NCBI GenBank assembly: GCA_022041995.1
Contig: CP074381.1
Span: forward strand, 3,100,001 to 3,164,000
Reading direction: 5' to 3'
DNA: 64,000 nucleotides
DNA from: Cupriavidus necator
Lineage (GTDB): Bacteria; Pseudomonadota; Gammaproteobacteria; Burkholderiales; Burkholderiaceae
Below the pieces are notes generated by a model. It was given only the letters and a program-made list of their open reading frames with translations. It was not told the origin of the DNA and did not search any database. Below are positions 1-11,091 of this stretch, one piece after another. The position numbers and the translations under genes are program-made. The first letter of the stretch is position 1, and the number at the start of each line of letters is the position of its first letter.

Positions 1-564
1 GCGCGGCTGCAGGCGCAGATGTGGCGGGACGGCAAGCTCGCCAGCACCTTCACTGGACAGAGCGCGACACGCATTGCCGAGCTCGCCGGGCTGGAACGCG
101 TGCGCGCGCTGCAGCCCACGATGCTGCTGGTGGAAGAAACCGGTGTCGGCGGCGACTACCCCTTCTCCGGCGAAAAGCTCTCGCCCGTGCTGACGCTCTA
201 CCGTGCCGCCGACTTCGCGGCGGCAGTCGAGCGCGTGGCGTGCCTGTACGCCTATATGGGCGCCGGGCATTCGGTCAGCCTGCATTCGTCCAATCCGCGT
301 CATGCGCTGCAGCTTGGACAGGAACTGCCGGTGGCGCGCGTGATCGTGAACCAGGCGCATTGCTTCGCCACCGGCGGGAATTTCGACAACGGCCTGCCGT
401 TCTCGCTGTCCATGGGCTGTGGCACCTGGGGCGGCAACAACTTCTCGGACAACCTCGGCTGGCGCCAATACCTGAACATCACCCGCATCGCCGTGCCCAT
501 CGTCGAGCACGTGCCCGATGAAGCGGACCTGCTGGGCGATTACTTCGCGAGGGTCGGCAAATGA
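1..564 (+). CDS. sauS: Sulfoacetaldehyde dehydrogenase (acylating), C-terminal part
   Basis: The gene enters from the left edge, and only the last 187 codons are present in frame 1. The protein belongs to the CoA-acylating aldehyde dehydrogenase family (EutE/SauS type). It would convert sulfoacetyl-CoA to sulfoacetaldehyde with NADPH in the cytoplasm. The visible part carries the conserved C-terminal stretch with the GCGTWGGNNFSDN motif near residues 137-149 of the fragment. The catalytic cysteine would lie upstream of the window. The stop overlaps the next start (ATGA at 561-564), so it is translationally coupled to the sulfoacetate-CoA ligase gene. The function rests mainly on the sauS-sauT-sauU order known from Cupriavidus necator. 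Without that context a general acylating aldehyde dehydrogenase would be the safe call. Confidence 0.85.
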   Translation, partial: ARLQAQMWRDGKLASTFTGQSATRIAELAGLERVRALQPTMLLVEETGVGGDYPFSGEKLSPVLTLYRAADFAAAVERVACLYAYMGAGHSVSLHSSNPRHALQLGQELPVARVIVNQAHCFATGGNFDNGLPFSLSMGCGTWGGNNFSDNLGWRQYLNITRIAVPIVEHVPDEADLLGDYFARVGK

Positions 565-2090
565 ACGCGCGCACGGAACCCGAAGTGTTCGACACCCTCG
601 CCGCGCTGGTGGCCGTGCGTGCCGCGCAGTGGCCCGACAAGCCCTACCTGTTATCCCCGGACAGCGGCCATGCGCTCACGTTCGGCGCGCTGGCGAGCGA
701 CGCCGGCACGCTGGGCCGCCGCTATGCGGCAGCTGGCCTGGGCAGCGGGCAGACGGTGTCGGTGTACCTGCCCAACGGCGAGCAGACCGCGCGGCTCCTG
801 CTCGGCACCATGGCTAGCGGGCTGGTGGTCAATCCGATCAACCTGCTGTGCCAGCCGGCGCAGCTGCGCTACATCCTTGCGCATTCGGATACGCGGCTGG
901 TCTTCACCTGGCCCGACGGAGAAGCTGCCATCCGCGAGGCGCTGCGCGAGGCTGGGCTGGACGTGCCGGTGGTCGTCACCGCGCCCGACGCCAACAGCCT
1001 GCCGGCACTGCCCGCCACGCATGACGCTGCGTCGCCACTGCCCCCACCGAAGCCGGACGCGCCCGCGCTGCTCATGTACACGTCCGGCACCACCGGCACG
1101 CCCAAAGGCGTGCTGCTGACGCAGCGCAACCTGATGGCCAACGGCGCCAACGTCAGCCGCGAGCACTGCCTCGGGCCGGCTGACCGGGTGCTGGCGACGC
1201 TGCCGCTTTACCACATCAATGGCCTGGTCGTGACCGCGATCGCGCCGCTGGTGCACGGCGGCTCGGTAGTGATGCCGATGCGCTTTTCCGCCAGCGCGTT
1301 CTGGCAGGACAGCGCGCGCCACGGCTGCACCTGGCTGAACGTGGTGCCGACCATCATCGCCTACCTGCTGAACGATCCGCATGGCCAGGCCCCGGCCGGC
1401 ATGCGCTTCTGCCGCTCGGCCTCGGCCGCGCTGCCGCCCGAGCATCACCGTGCCTTCGAGGCGCGCTTCGGCATCGGCGTGATCGAGACCATGGGCATGA
1501 CCGAGACGGCCGCGCCGGCGTTCAGCAATCCGCTCGACCCGGGCCGGCGGCGCATCGGCAGCATCGGCCGGCCCTCGGGCACGCGCGCACGCGTGCTCGG
1601 GCGCGACGGCATGCCGGTGCCTGACGGACAGGTCGGCGAAATCGTGCTGCAGGGCGAGAACGTGATGGCGGGCTACTACAAGGCGCCGGACATCACGCGC
1701 GAGGCCTTTACGCATGATGGCTGGCTGCGCACGGGCGACCTTGGCTACCGCGACGCCGATGGCTATTTCTACATCAGCGGGCGCGCCAAGGAACTGATCA
1801 TCAAGGGCGGCGAGAACATCGCCCCGCGCGAGATCGACGAGGCGCTGCTGCGCCATCCGGCCGTGCTCGAAGCCGCGGCAGTCGGCGTGCCGGACCCGGC
1901 CTACGGGCAGGAGATCGTCGCCTACGTGGTCATGCGCGAGGCCGCGCACTGCGATGACGCGGCGCTGCGCGCGCATTGCCTGCGCGAGCTGGGCCGCTAC
2001 AAGACGCCGAAGGAGTTCCGCTTTATCGCCGAGCTGCCGCGCGGCCCGTCCGGCAAGGTGCAGCGGCTCAAGCTGCTCGACCACGCCTGA
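561..2090 (+). CDS. sauT: Sulfoacetate--CoA ligase (AMP-forming)
   Basis: This 509-residue member of the ANL adenylate-forming family is predicted to activate sulfoacetate to sulfoacetyl-CoA with ATP, feeding the dehydrogenase encoded just upstream. The AMP-binding P-loop-like motif YTSGTTGTPKG is at about residues 173-183, the hinge motif TGDLGY is near 391-396, and the C-terminal catalytic lysine sits in GPSGKVQ near 497. Length and domain order are normal for the family. The start is fixed by the 4-base overlap with the previous stop. Substrate specificity comes from the neighbourhood (dehydrogenase before, MFS carrier after), because oxalyl-CoA and other short-chain acid ligases look alike. 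Confidence 0.85.
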   Translation: MNARTEPEVFDTLAALVAVRAAQWPDKPYLLSPDSGHALTFGALASDAGTLGRRYAAAGLGSGQTVSVYLPNGEQTARLLLGTMASGLVVNPINLLCQPAQLRYILAHSDTRLVFTWPDGEAAIREALREAGLDVPVVVTAPDANSLPALPATHDAASPLPPPKPDAPALLMYTSGTTGTPKGVLLTQRNLMANGANVSREHCLGPADRVLATLPLYHINGLVVTAIAPLVHGGSVVMPMRFSASAFWQDSARHGCTWLNVVPTIIAYLLNDPHGQAPAGMRFCRSASAALPPEHHRAFEARFGIGVIETMGMTETAAPAFSNPLDPGRRRIGSIGRPSGTRARVLGRDGMPVPDGQVGEIVLQGENVMAGYYKAPDITREAFTHDGWLRTGDLGYRDADGYFYISGRAKELIIKGGENIAPREIDEALLRHPAVLEAAAVGVPDPAYGQEIVAYVVMREAAHCDDAALRAHCLRELGRYKTPKEFRFIAELPRGPSGKVQRLKLLDHA

Positions 2091-2303
2091 ACGCCCCCCT
2101 TTCCACAACCCTCGCCAAGGAGCCTGCCCGACCGGAATCCACCAGACCAGGAGACACGACTCAAGACCACAGACAGATTGCTCAAGGACGGGGCAGCGCG
2201 GCCGGCGCCGCGCCCCCGGCGCGCCGCGAGCGCATGGCTACGGACCGTGCGCCGGCCGCCGTCCCGTCAACGCCACGCGCACCCGACGCGCACAGGAGGT
2301 GGT
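2091..2303 (+). other. sauT-sauU intergenic gap
   Basis: These 213 bases separate the ligase and transporter genes. The only feature I can support is the strong Shine-Dalgarno AGGAGG at its 3' end. No hairpin terminator or convincing promoter was seen, so the three genes could still share a transcript. Confidence 0.4.
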
Positions 2304-3595
2304 ATGAAGCAACGCATCAAGACCCGGCACATGATCCTGGGCGTCATGTGCCTGATGTATTTCATCGCCTATATCGACCGCGTCAACATCTCGGTCGCCG
2401 CCCCCTGATCCGCGAGGAAATGGGGCTGACCGCATCGCAGCTGGGGCTGGTGTTCTCGGCCTTTGCCTACCCCTATGCCGCCATGCAGATCCTCGGCGGC
2501 TGGATGGCCGACAAGTTCGGGCCCAAGAAGGTGCTGATTGTCCTGTCGCTGATATGGGGCGTGGCCACCGTGCTGACCGGCTTCGCGGGCAGCGTGCTGA
2601 TGCTGGTGGTGCTGCGCTTCGTGCTGGGCATCGGCGAAGGCGGCGCGTTCCCGACCGCGACGCGCGCCTTCACCTACTGGATGCCGGTGGCGGAGCGCGG
2701 CTTCGCGCAGGGCATCACCCACAGCTTCGCGCGGCTGGGCGGCGCGATCACGCCGCCGATCGTGCTGGCCATCGTGGCAACCGCCGGCTGGCGCGAAGCC
2801 TTTATCGTGCTGGGCGCGGTCAGCCTTGGCTGGACCTTGCTGTACGCGTTCGTATTCAAGGATTCGCCCGACAAGCACCGCCGCGTGAGCGCGCAGGAGC
2901 TGCAGGAGATCGGCTACCGGCGCGGCGATAGCCAGCTGGCAGCCAAGGCCGCCACGCCGTGGCGGCGCCTGTTCCGGCGCATGTGGCTGGTGACCTTCGT
3001 CGACTTCTGCTACGGCTGGTCGCTGTGGGTCTACCTGACGTGGCTGCCTTCGTACCTGAAAGAAGCACGGGGCTTCGACCTGAAGCAGCTTGCCCTGTTC
3101 ACGTCGCTGCCGCTGCTGGCGGGCGTGGTCGGCGACACGCTCGGCGGCGTGCTGTCGGACCGCATCTACCGGCGCACCGGCAACCTGCGCCTGGCACGCG
3201 GCGCGATCCTGTTCGTGGGGCTGGCGGGATCGCTGATGTTCATCGTGCCGATGACCTACACCGGCGATGCCGTCAACGCGGTGATCCTGCTGTCGCTGTC
3301 GTTCTTCTTCCTGGAGCTGACCAACGCCGTGCTGTGGAGCCTGCCGCTGGACATCGCCGGCAAGTACGCCGGCACCGCGGGCGGCATGATGAACACAGGC
3401 TTCGGGCTGGCCGGCATGGTCTCGCCGGTGGTGTTCGGCTACCTGATCGAGACCACCGGCAGTTATCACCTGCCCTTCATGATCTCGGCGGCACTGCTCG
3501 GCGTGGGCGCGCTGGCATCGCTGTTCATCAACCCGCTGCTGACCGTGGACAGTCCTGACCAGAAGGCAGGCGAGGTCCGCCACGCCTTGCCCTGA
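2304..3595 (+). CDS. sauU: Sulfoacetate MFS transporter, reading frame broken once
   Basis: This is a major facilitator superfamily carrier of the anion:cation symporter (phthalate permease-like) type, with about 12 hydrophobic segments and 430 residues once repaired. The start at 2304 is preceded by a strong AGGAGG at 2294-2299. The first 34 codons run in frame 3 and end at a TGA at 2406. The remainder continues without loss of homology in frame 2 from 2405. Adding one C to the C5 run at 2401-2405 restores a continuous protein reading VAAPLIREE. Context predicts uptake of sulfoacetate across the inner membrane. The break is probably a sequencing artefact, as six other genes here show the same kind of one-base loss. 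If real, the gene would be a pseudogene. Confidence 0.82.
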
Positions 3596-3639
3596 GCCAG
3601 GCCGAACGCGGCATGGCGCACAGCGAAGCCGGGACCCGC

Positions 3640-5988
3640 TCAGTCGATCGTGTCCAGCTTCGCCACCGACAGCGCCAGCCACTTGGCGCCGTGGCGCTTG
3701 AAGTTGATATTGGCGCGTGCGTCCGTGCCCTCGCCTTCCAGCGCGGTGATCACGCCTTCGCCAAACCTGTTGTGGAACACCGACTGCCCCACGCGAAAGC
3801 CGGTGCCGGCCTCGCGCTTGGCATCGGCATAGCCGTTGCCGTTGTCCATGCCGCCGGTGGGGCGCGTGCCGGTATAGGGCACGTCCTCGGGCTTGCGGAA
3901 CCAGTCGCGGCCCCAGGCGCTGTCGCGCTCCTGGCGGCGCACGCCGCCGTAGCCCTGCGCCGGCGGCGTCAGCCACTTGAGCGAGGCCTCGGGCAGTTCC
4001 TCGAAGAAGCGTGAGCGCACGTGGTAGCGGGTCTGGCCGTGCAGCATGCGGCTTTGCGCGAACGACATATAGAGCCGCTTGCGCGCGCGCGTGATCGCCA
4101 CGTACATCAGGCGGCGCTCTTCTTCCACGCCGTCCGGGTCCATCATGCTGTTCTCGTGCGGGAACAGGCCCTCTTCCATCCCGGTAATGAAAACCACGTC
4201 GAACTCCAGCCCCTTGGCCGCGTGCACGGTCATCATCTGCACCGCGTCCTGTCCGGCCTGGGCCTGGTTGTCGCCGGCTTCCAGCGAGGCATGGGTCAGG
4301 AACGCGACCAGCGGCGTCATCACCACCGGCAGCGCTTCCGGATCGAGCACCTGCTGGGCCTGGTCGCCATCGGCCAGTGCCGGGGCGGCGGAGGTGCGGT
4401 CAACCGGGATCACCGCGGCCAGCGCTTCCAGGCCGTAGCCTTCCTCGACCACGAAGGCCTGCGCGGCGGTCACCAGTTCCTGCAAGTTCTCGATGCGGTC
4501 CTGGCCTTCCTTCTCGCCCTGGTAGTGGGTAATCAGGCCGCTGTGGTTGATCACGTACTCGACGGTCTCAGCCAGCGTCATGCGGCGCGTGTCCTCGCGC
4601 ATCTGGTCGACCAGGCGCGTAAAGGCCGCCAGCTTGCTGCCGGCCGCGCCGGGCACGTAGGCCACCGCCTCGGCCAGCGCGCAGTCGTACTGGCGCGCCA
4701 TGTCCTGCAGCACTTCCAGCGAGCGCGCGCCGATGCCGCGCGCCGGGAAGTTGACCACGCGGCCAAAGGCGGCGTCGTTGCGCGGATTCTCCAGCAGCTG
4801 CATGTAGGCCAGCGCGTGCTTGATTTCGGCGCGCTCGAAGAAGCGCAGGCCGCCATAGACGCGGTACGCGATGCCGGCCGAGAACAGCGCATGCTCGATC
4901 ACGCGCGACTGCGCGTTGCTGCGGTACAGGATGGCGATCTCGGCGCGGCTGGCGCCCTGCGCGATCTGGTCGCGGATCTCCTCGATGATCCAGGCGGCTT
5001 CCTGGCCGTCCGATCCACCCTGGAACACCCGCACCAGTTCGCCGTGGCCGGCGTCGGTGCGCAGATTCTTGCCCAGGCGGCGCGCGTTGTATGAGATCAG
5101 GTGGTTGGCCGAATCCAGGATATGCCCGTGCGAGCGGTAGTTCTGCTCCAGCTTGATCAGCCGGCGCACGCGGAACTCGTGCTCGAAGTCGCGCATATTG
5201 CCGACGTTGGCGCCACGGAACGCATAGATGCTCTGGTCGTCGTCGCCGACGGCAAAGACCGCGGCCGGGTTCTGCGTGCCGTAGCCGGCCAGCAGCTTGA
5301 GCCACTGGTACTGCAGCACGTTGGTGTCCTGGAATTCGTCGACCAGCACGTGGCGGAAGCGGTGCTGGTAGTGCTGGCGGATGGCATCGTTGTAGCGCAG
5401 CAGCTCATAGCAGCGCAGCAGCAGCTCGGCAAAGTCGACCACGCCTTCACGCTGGCACTGCAGGTCATAGGCGGCGTAGAGGTCGACAAAGCGCTTGTTG
5501 AAGTCGTCGTTGGCCTCGACGTCGGCCGGGCGCAGGCCCTGCTCCTTGGCGTTGTTGATGAAGTACTGCAGGTTCTTGGCCGGGTACTTCTCATCATCGA
5601 CATTGAGCGACTTGAGCAGCCGCTTGAGCGCCGAGAGCTGGTCCTGGCTGTCCAGGATGGCAAAGGTCTGGGGCAGGCCGGCGTCGCGGAAATGCGCGCG
5701 CAGCATGCGGTTGCACAGGCCGTGGAAGGTGCCGATCCACATGCCGCGGGTGTTGATCGGCAGCATCGACGACAGCCGCGTCTGCATTTCCTTGGCGGCC
5801 TTGTTGGTAAAGGTCACCGCCAGGATGCCCGCCGGCGAGACCCGGCCGTTCTGGATCAGCCAGGCGATGCGCGTGGTCAGCACGCGGGTCTTGCCGCTGC
5901 CTGCGCCCGCCAGGATCAGCGCCGGTTCGTCAGGCAGGGTGACGGCGGCTAGTTGTTCGGCGTTCAGGTTGGCAAGCAGGTCGGACAT
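3640..5988 (-). CDS. uvrD: UvrD/Rep-family DNA helicase
   Basis: This superfamily 1A 3'-5' helicase has 782 residues and acts in DNA repair and replication restart. Walker A GAGSGKT is at residues 28-34. The Walker B/DEFQDT box, the [13 protein letters not shown] motif (Q-tip/motif III) and EQNYRS (motif IV) follow in normal order. Motif [10 protein letters not shown], is near the C-terminal third. The C-terminal [10 protein letters not shown] segment resembles the Tudor-like tail of PcrA/UvrD. An ATG nine codons upstream exists, but the ATG at 5988 is chosen because AAGG precedes it at proper spacing and the protein then begins at the conserved LLANLN. It converges with sauU. UvrD, PcrA and Rep cannot be cleanly separated by eye. 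Confidence 0.9.
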   Translation of the reverse strand: MSDLLANLNAEQLAAVTLPDEPALILAGAGSGKTRVLTTRIAWLIQNGRVSPAGILAVTFTNKAAKEMQTRLSSMLPINTRGMWIGTFHGLCNRMLRAHFRDAGLPQTFAILDSQDQLSALKRLLKSLNVDDEKYPAKNLQYFINNAKEQGLRPADVEANDDFNKRFVDLYAAYDLQCQREGVVDFAELLLRCYELLRYNDAIRQHYQHRFRHVLVDEFQDTNVLQYQWLKLLAGYGTQNPAAVFAVGDDDQSIYAFRGANVGNMRDFEHEFRVRRLIKLEQNYRSHGHILDSANHLISYNARRLGKNLRTDAGHGELVRVFQGGSDGQEAAWIIEEIRDQIAQGASRAEIAILYRSNAQSRVIEHALFSAGIAYRVYGGLRFFERAEIKHALAYMQLLENPRNDAAFGRVVNFPARGIGARSLEVLQDMARQYDCALAEAVAYVPGAAGSKLAAFTRLVDQMREDTRRMTLAETVEYVINHSGLITHYQGEKEGQDRIENLQELVTAAQAFVVEEGYGLEALAAVIPVDRTSAAPALADGDQAQQVLDPEALPVVMTPLVAFLTHASLEAGDNQAQAGQDAVQMMTVHAAKGLEFDVVFITGMEEGLFPHENSMMDPDGVEEERRLMYVAITRARKRLYMSFAQSRMLHGQTRYHVRSRFFEELPEASLKWLTPPAQGYGGVRRQERDSAWGRDWFRKPEDVPYTGTRPTGGMDNGNGYADAKREAGTGFRVGQSVFHNRFGEGVITALEGEGTDARANINFKRHGAKWLALSVAKLDTID

Positions 5989-6207
5989 CGGGTGAGCCTT
6001 GTGGATTGGCGGCAATTATACCGGCGGGCCCTGTCCCGCAAGTCACATCCGGCGGGACCGGATGGCCAGGAAATAGGCACCGGCCTGCCACCCCCGTATA
6101 ATTTAACGTTTTACTGGCGCAATGCCGGCTGCCGACGGCCGCCGCCTCGCCAGGCGCAGGCCGAAGCACCCTGCGACGACCCCCGACGCCAATATCGACA
6201 TCCCAGC

Positions 6208-9075
6208 ATGACCGCCCAAGACCAGTCCCTTGCCAAAAGCTTCGAACCCGCCGCCATCGAGGCGAAATGGGGCCCCGAGTGGGAGAAGCGCGGCATCGCC
6301 AAGCCGACCTTCGACCCTGCCCGCCCGGACTTTGCGATCCAGTTGCCGCCGCCCAATGTGACCGGCACGCTGCATATGGGCCACGCTTTCAACCAGACCA
6401 TCATGGATGGCCTGGCGCGCCATGCGCGCATGACCGGCGCCAATACGCTGTGGGTGCCGGGCACCGACCACGCCGGCATCGCCACCCAGATCGTGGTGGA
6501 GCGCCAGCTGGAGGGCCAGGGCATTTCGCGCCATGAGCTGGGCCGCGAGAAATTCACCGAGAAGGTCTGGGCCTGGAAGGAAGAGTCGGGCTCGACCATC
6601 ACCCGCCAGGTGCGGCGCATGGGCGCTTCGATCGACTGGAGCCGCGAGTACTTCACGATGTCGCCCGAGATGTCGAAGGCGGTCACCGAAGCCTTCGTGC
6701 GCCTGCACGAACAGGGCCTGATCTACCGCGGCAAGCGCCTGGTCAACTGGGACCCGGTGCTGGGCACCGCGGTGTCGGACCTGGAAGTCGACAGCGTCGA
6801 GGAGGAAGGCTCGCTGTGGCACATCCACTATCCGCTGGTCGAGGCTGACGCCAAGGGCGGCCTGACTCACCTGACCGTAGCCACCACCCGCCCCGAAACC
6901 ATGCTGGGCGACGTGGCCGTGATGGTCCACCCGGAAGACGAGCGCTATGCGCACCTGATCGGCAAGTTCGTGCAGCTGCCGCTGACCGAGCGCCAGATCC
7001 CGGTGATTGCCGACGAATACGTCGACCGCGAGTTCGGCACCGGCGTGGTCAAGGTGACCCCGGGCCATGACTTCAACGACTATGCGGTGGGCCAGCGCCA
7101 CAACCTGCCCCAGCTGTCGATCCTGACGCTGGACGCGAAGATCGTTGCCGACGCCCCCGCCGCCTATGCCGGCCTGGACCGCTTCGACGCGCGCAAGGCC
7201 ATTGTCGAGGACCTGGACAAGCGCGGCCTGCTGGCCGAGGTCAAGAAGCACAAGCTGATGACCCCGCGCAGCGAGCGCACCGGCAGCGCGATCGAACCGA
7301 TGCTGACCGACCAGTGGTTCGTCGCCATGAGCAAGCCGGCGCCGGAAGGCACCTTCTACCCGGGCCGCTCGATCGCCGAGGTGGCGCTGGAAGCCGTGCA
7401 GAGCGGCGAGATCAAGCTGGTGCCGGAAAACTGGATCAGCACCTACAACCAGTGGCTGGGCAATATCCAGGACTGGTGCATCTCGCGCCAGCTGTGGTGG
7501 GGCCACCAGATCCCGGCGTGGTACGACGATGCCGGCAACTGCTTTGTCGGCCGCACCGAAGATGAAGCGCTGGCCAAGGCAAAGGCCGCCGGCAGCACCG
7601 GCAGCCTGCGCCGCGAGGAAGACGTGCTCGACACCTGGTTCTCGTCGGCGCTGGTGCCCTTCTCCTCGCTGGGCTGGCCGGAAGAAACGCCCGAGATCCA
7701 TCACTTCCTGCCGTCGTCGGTGCTGGTGACCGGCTATGACATCATCTTCTTCTGGGTGGCGCGCATGGTCATGATGACCAAGCACTTCACCGGCAAGGTG
7801 CCCTTCCATACCGTCTACGTGCACGGCCTGGTGCGCGATTCGGAAGGCAAGAAGATGAGCAAGTCCGAGGGCAACACCCTGGACCCGGTGGACCTGATCG
7901 ACGGCATCGACCTCGACACGCTGCTGCAGAAGCGCACCACCGGCCTGCGCCGCCCCAAGGACGCGCCCAAGATCGAGAAGAAGACGAAAAAGGAATTCCC
8001 CGAGGGCATTCCCGCCTTCGGCGCCGACGCGCTGCGCTTCACCTTCGCGTCGCTGGCCACGCTCGGCCGCAACGTCAACTTCGATACCGGCCGCTGCGAG
8101 GGCTACCGCAACTTCTGCAACAAGCTGTGGAACGCGACCCGCTTCGTGCTGATGAACACCGAAGGCCATGACTGCGGCATGGGCCCGTGCAACAACGACT
8201 GCGGCCCGGACGGCTACCTGGACTTCTCGCAGGCCGACCGCTGGATCGTGTCGCTGCTGCAGCGCGTGGAAGCCGAGGTCGAGAAGGGCTTTGCCGAGTA
8301 CCGCTTCGACAATATCGCCAACGCCATCTACAAGTTTGTCTGGGACGAGTACTGCGACTGGTACCTGGAACTGGCCAAGGTGCAGATCCAGAACGGCACC
8401 GAAGCCCAGCAGCGCGCCACGCGGCGCACGCTGCTGCGCGTGCTCGAGACCGTGCTGCGCCTGGCGCATCCGGTCATCCCGTTCATCACCGAAGAGTTGT
8501 GGCAGAAGGTGGCCCCGCTGGCCGGCCGGGCCAACGGCGATGGCGCGGAAACGATCGCACTGCAGCCGTATCCGCTGCCCGCGGTTGCCAAGATCGACGA
8601 AAATGCCGAGCAATGGGTCGCACGCCTGAAGGAAGTGATCGATGCCTGCCGCAACCTGCGCGGCGAGATGAACATCTCGCCGGCCCAGCGCATTCCGCTC
8701 TATGCCGAGGGCGACAGCACCTTCCTGAAGGCGGCTAGCGCACATATCCAGGCACTGGCGAAACTTTCCGAGGTGCGCGTCTTCGAAGATGAAGCTGCCC
8801 TGCAGGCTGAAGGCGCCGGCGCGCCGGTCGCCATTGCCGGGGGCAACCACCTGCTGCTGAAGATCGAGATCGATGTCGGCGCCGAGCGCGTGCGCCTGTC
8901 GAAGGAAGTCGAGCGCATCGGTGGCGAAATCGGCAAGTGCCGCGCCAAGCTGTCCAACGAGAGCTTTGTGGCCAAGGCACCGCCTGCCGTGGTGGCGCAA
9001 GAGACGCAGCGCCTGGCCGATTTCGAGCAGACGCTGGCCAAGCTGCAGGGCCAGCTGCAGCGGCTTCCGGCCTGA
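6208..9075 (+). CDS. valS: Valine--tRNA ligase
   Basis: This class I aminoacyl-tRNA synthetase charges tRNA-Val in the cytoplasm. It has 955 residues, the usual length. The HIGH-type motif HMGH lies at residues 56-59 within [13 protein letters not shown]. The editing (CP1) domain follows, the KMSKS loop is at 549-553, and the C-terminal coiled-coil arm (tRNA-binding) ends the protein with alternating charged and leucine-rich helices. The chosen ATG begins [14 protein letters not shown]; the frame stays open upstream, but without conserved sequence. It is divergent from the helicase gene, and the shared 219-base gap must hold both promoters. Confidence 0.97.
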   Translation: MTAQDQSLAKSFEPAAIEAKWGPEWEKRGIAKPTFDPARPDFAIQLPPPNVTGTLHMGHAFNQTIMDGLARHARMTGANTLWVPGTDHAGIATQIVVERQLEGQGISRHELGREKFTEKVWAWKEESGSTITRQVRRMGASIDWSREYFTMSPEMSKAVTEAFVRLHEQGLIYRGKRLVNWDPVLGTAVSDLEVDSVEEEGSLWHIHYPLVEADAKGGLTHLTVATTRPETMLGDVAVMVHPEDERYAHLIGKFVQLPLTERQIPVIADEYVDREFGTGVVKVTPGHDFNDYAVGQRHNLPQLSILTLDAKIVADAPAAYAGLDRFDARKAIVEDLDKRGLLAEVKKHKLMTPRSERTGSAIEPMLTDQWFVAMSKPAPEGTFYPGRSIAEVALEAVQSGEIKLVPENWISTYNQWLGNIQDWCISRQLWWGHQIPAWYDDAGNCFVGRTEDEALAKAKAAGSTGSLRREEDVLDTWFSSALVPFSSLGWPEETPEIHHFLPSSVLVTGYDIIFFWVARMVMMTKHFTGKVPFHTVYVHGLVRDSEGKKMSKSEGNTLDPVDLIDGIDLDTLLQKRTTGLRRPKDAPKIEKKTKKEFPEGIPAFGADALRFTFASLATLGRNVNFDTGRCEGYRNFCNKLWNATRFVLMNTEGHDCGMGPCNNDCGPDGYLDFSQADRWIVSLLQRVEAEVEKGFAEYRFDNIANAIYKFVWDEYCDWYLELAKVQIQNGTEAQQRATRRTLLRVLETVLRLAHPVIPFITEELWQKVAPLAGRANGDGAETIALQPYPLPAVAKIDENAEQWVARLKEVIDACRNLRGEMNISPAQRIPLYAEGDSTFLKAASAHIQALAKLSEVRVFEDEAALQAEGAGAPVAIAGGNHLLLKIEIDVGAERVRLSKEVERIGGEIGKCRAKLSNESFVAKAPPAVVAQETQRLADFEQTLAKLQGQLQRLPA

Positions 9076-9113
9076 CGGCACGGCGGCCGCATTCACGCCC
9101 CTGCCTGCCGGGG

Positions 9114-9140
9114 GTTCTGTCCGGCTTCGTCGGACAGAAC
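9114..9140 (+). terminator. Hairpin between valS and galU
   Basis: A 10-base perfect stem (gttctgtccg with cggacagaac) encloses a 7-base loop in the 129-base gap. No T-run follows, so it is either a Rho-assisted or processing hairpin rather than a classic intrinsic terminator. Confidence 0.4.
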
Positions 9141-9204
9141 CGGACAGACGGCGCCCGCAATGGCTGGCAGGGTTATGGACTGGAATCTGAGAGGTACACC
9201 TGAT

Positions 9205-10095
<891 letters not shown>

Positions 10096-10110
10096 TCGCC
10101 CTGCCCTGCT

Positions 10111-10150
10111 GCCAAAGAAAAAGCCGCTTTCGAGCGGCTTTTTCTTTGGC
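10111..10150. terminator. Bidirectional intrinsic terminator after galU
   Basis: Two 18-base arms pair perfectly around the loop TTCG. A-rich sequence stands on one side and T-rich sequence on the other, so it can terminate both galU (+) and the converging tusA-like gene (-). Confidence 0.9.
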
Positions 10151-10181
10151 AGGCCCGCAAGTATGCGGGTCAGCGCGCGGA

Positions 10182-10409
10182 TCAGCGGCGGCGCATGTAG
10201 AACACAAAGACCTTGTCCACTTCCGAGTGCGACAGCAACTCATTGCCGGTCTGCTTGGCAAAGGCCTGGAAATCGCGCGTGGCGCCGGGATCGGTGGCCA
10301 GCACCTTGAGCACGTCGCCGCTGGCCATGTCGGCCAGGGCTTTCTTGGTGCGCAGGATCGGCAGCGGGCAGTTCAGGCCGCGCGCATCCACTTCTTTCTG
10401 GAACTCCAT
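10182..10409 (-). CDS. TusA/SirA-family sulfur carrier protein
   Basis: This small 75-residue protein has the TusA fold. The conserved CPLPILR motif carries the sulfur-accepting cysteine at residue 14. Family members relay persulfide sulfur for tRNA thiolation or sulfur oxidation. The start ATG at 10409 follows a GGAAGAGA ribosome site. It lies downstream of, and in the same direction as, a NUDIX gene 50 bases away, so the two may be co-transcribed. Whether it is the true TusA for 2-thiouridine formation or a paralogue with another sulfur-transfer role cannot be told from sequence alone. Confidence 0.85.
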   Translation of the reverse strand: MEFQKEVDARGLNCPLPILRTKKALADMASGDVLKVLATDPGATRDFQAFAKQTGNELLSHSEVDKVFVFYMRRR

Positions 10410-10459
10410 TCGTCTCTTCCTTCGATTCTGGGGGCTGGGCGGCTGGCCGGAGGCCAGCC

Positions 10460-11044
10460 TCACCACCGGTATTGTAGCGAACCCCCGACCAGGCTGAAGT
10501 CGTGCGGGCGGCGCGGGTCGGGAATGTCCGCGCCGGTCTGGCGGTCGAAGAAGCGCACCGGATAGCCGCGCGCGGCCAGCCAGTCGGCCACCGCGAAGCC
10601 GGTGCCGGCCGACCAGACGCGCACATCCTCCGGCGCCACCAGCTTGTAGTCGGCCAGTTCCTCGGACAGCGCCACGGTGCCGGTCGCCTTGACGTGGTAG
10701 GCGATGATCAGCTCGTTCTTGCGCATGAACTCGTAGACGCCGATCAGCGACACCGACTCGGTATCGAGGTTGGTCTCTTCCTTCAGTTCGCGCGCCACGC
10801 CCAGCTCGGGCGGCTCGTCGCGCTCCAGGAAGCCCGTCACCAGCGCGAACATGGTCTCCGGCCAGGCGGCATTGCGCGCCAGCAGCAGCTTGTCCTGGTA
10901 CTCCACCACCGCCGCCAGCACCGGCAGCGGATTGTTCCAGTGCACGAAGCCGCATTCCTGCTGCACGCAGGCGTGGCGTTCGCGCCCGGACAGCGGCAGC
11001 ACCTCCAGCGGCGCGCCGCACTGCGGGCAGAATCGGTATTGCAT
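10460..11044 (-). CDS. NUDIX hydrolase with N-terminal zinc ribbon
   Basis: A 194-residue protein with a four-cysteine zinc ribbon (C6, C9, C26, C31) followed by a NUDIX domain. The NUDIX box begins GFLERDE and ends RELKEETNL, so the usual glycine near its end is replaced by asparagine. This architecture is shared with NudC-like NAD(H)/RNA-cap pyrophosphatases and with other small zinc-ribbon NUDIX proteins. It lacks the larger N-terminal domain of canonical NudC, so the substrate is left open. Start at 11044 is the first ATG and immediately precedes the conserved ribbon. Confidence 0.8.
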   Translation of the reverse strand: MQYRFCPQCGAPLEVLPLSGRERHACVQQECGFVHWNNPLPVLAAVVEYQDKLLLARNAAWPETMFALVTGFLERDEPPELGVARELKEETNLDTESVSLIGVYEFMRKNELIIAYHVKATGTVALSEELADYKLVAPEDVRVWSAGTGFAVADWLAARGYPVRFFDRQTGADIPDPRRPHDFSLVGGSLQYRW

Positions 11045-11091
11045 TTGGGGGCTCCTGAAGGGGTCTCGTCGTTATAGGTATGGGATGCCGG

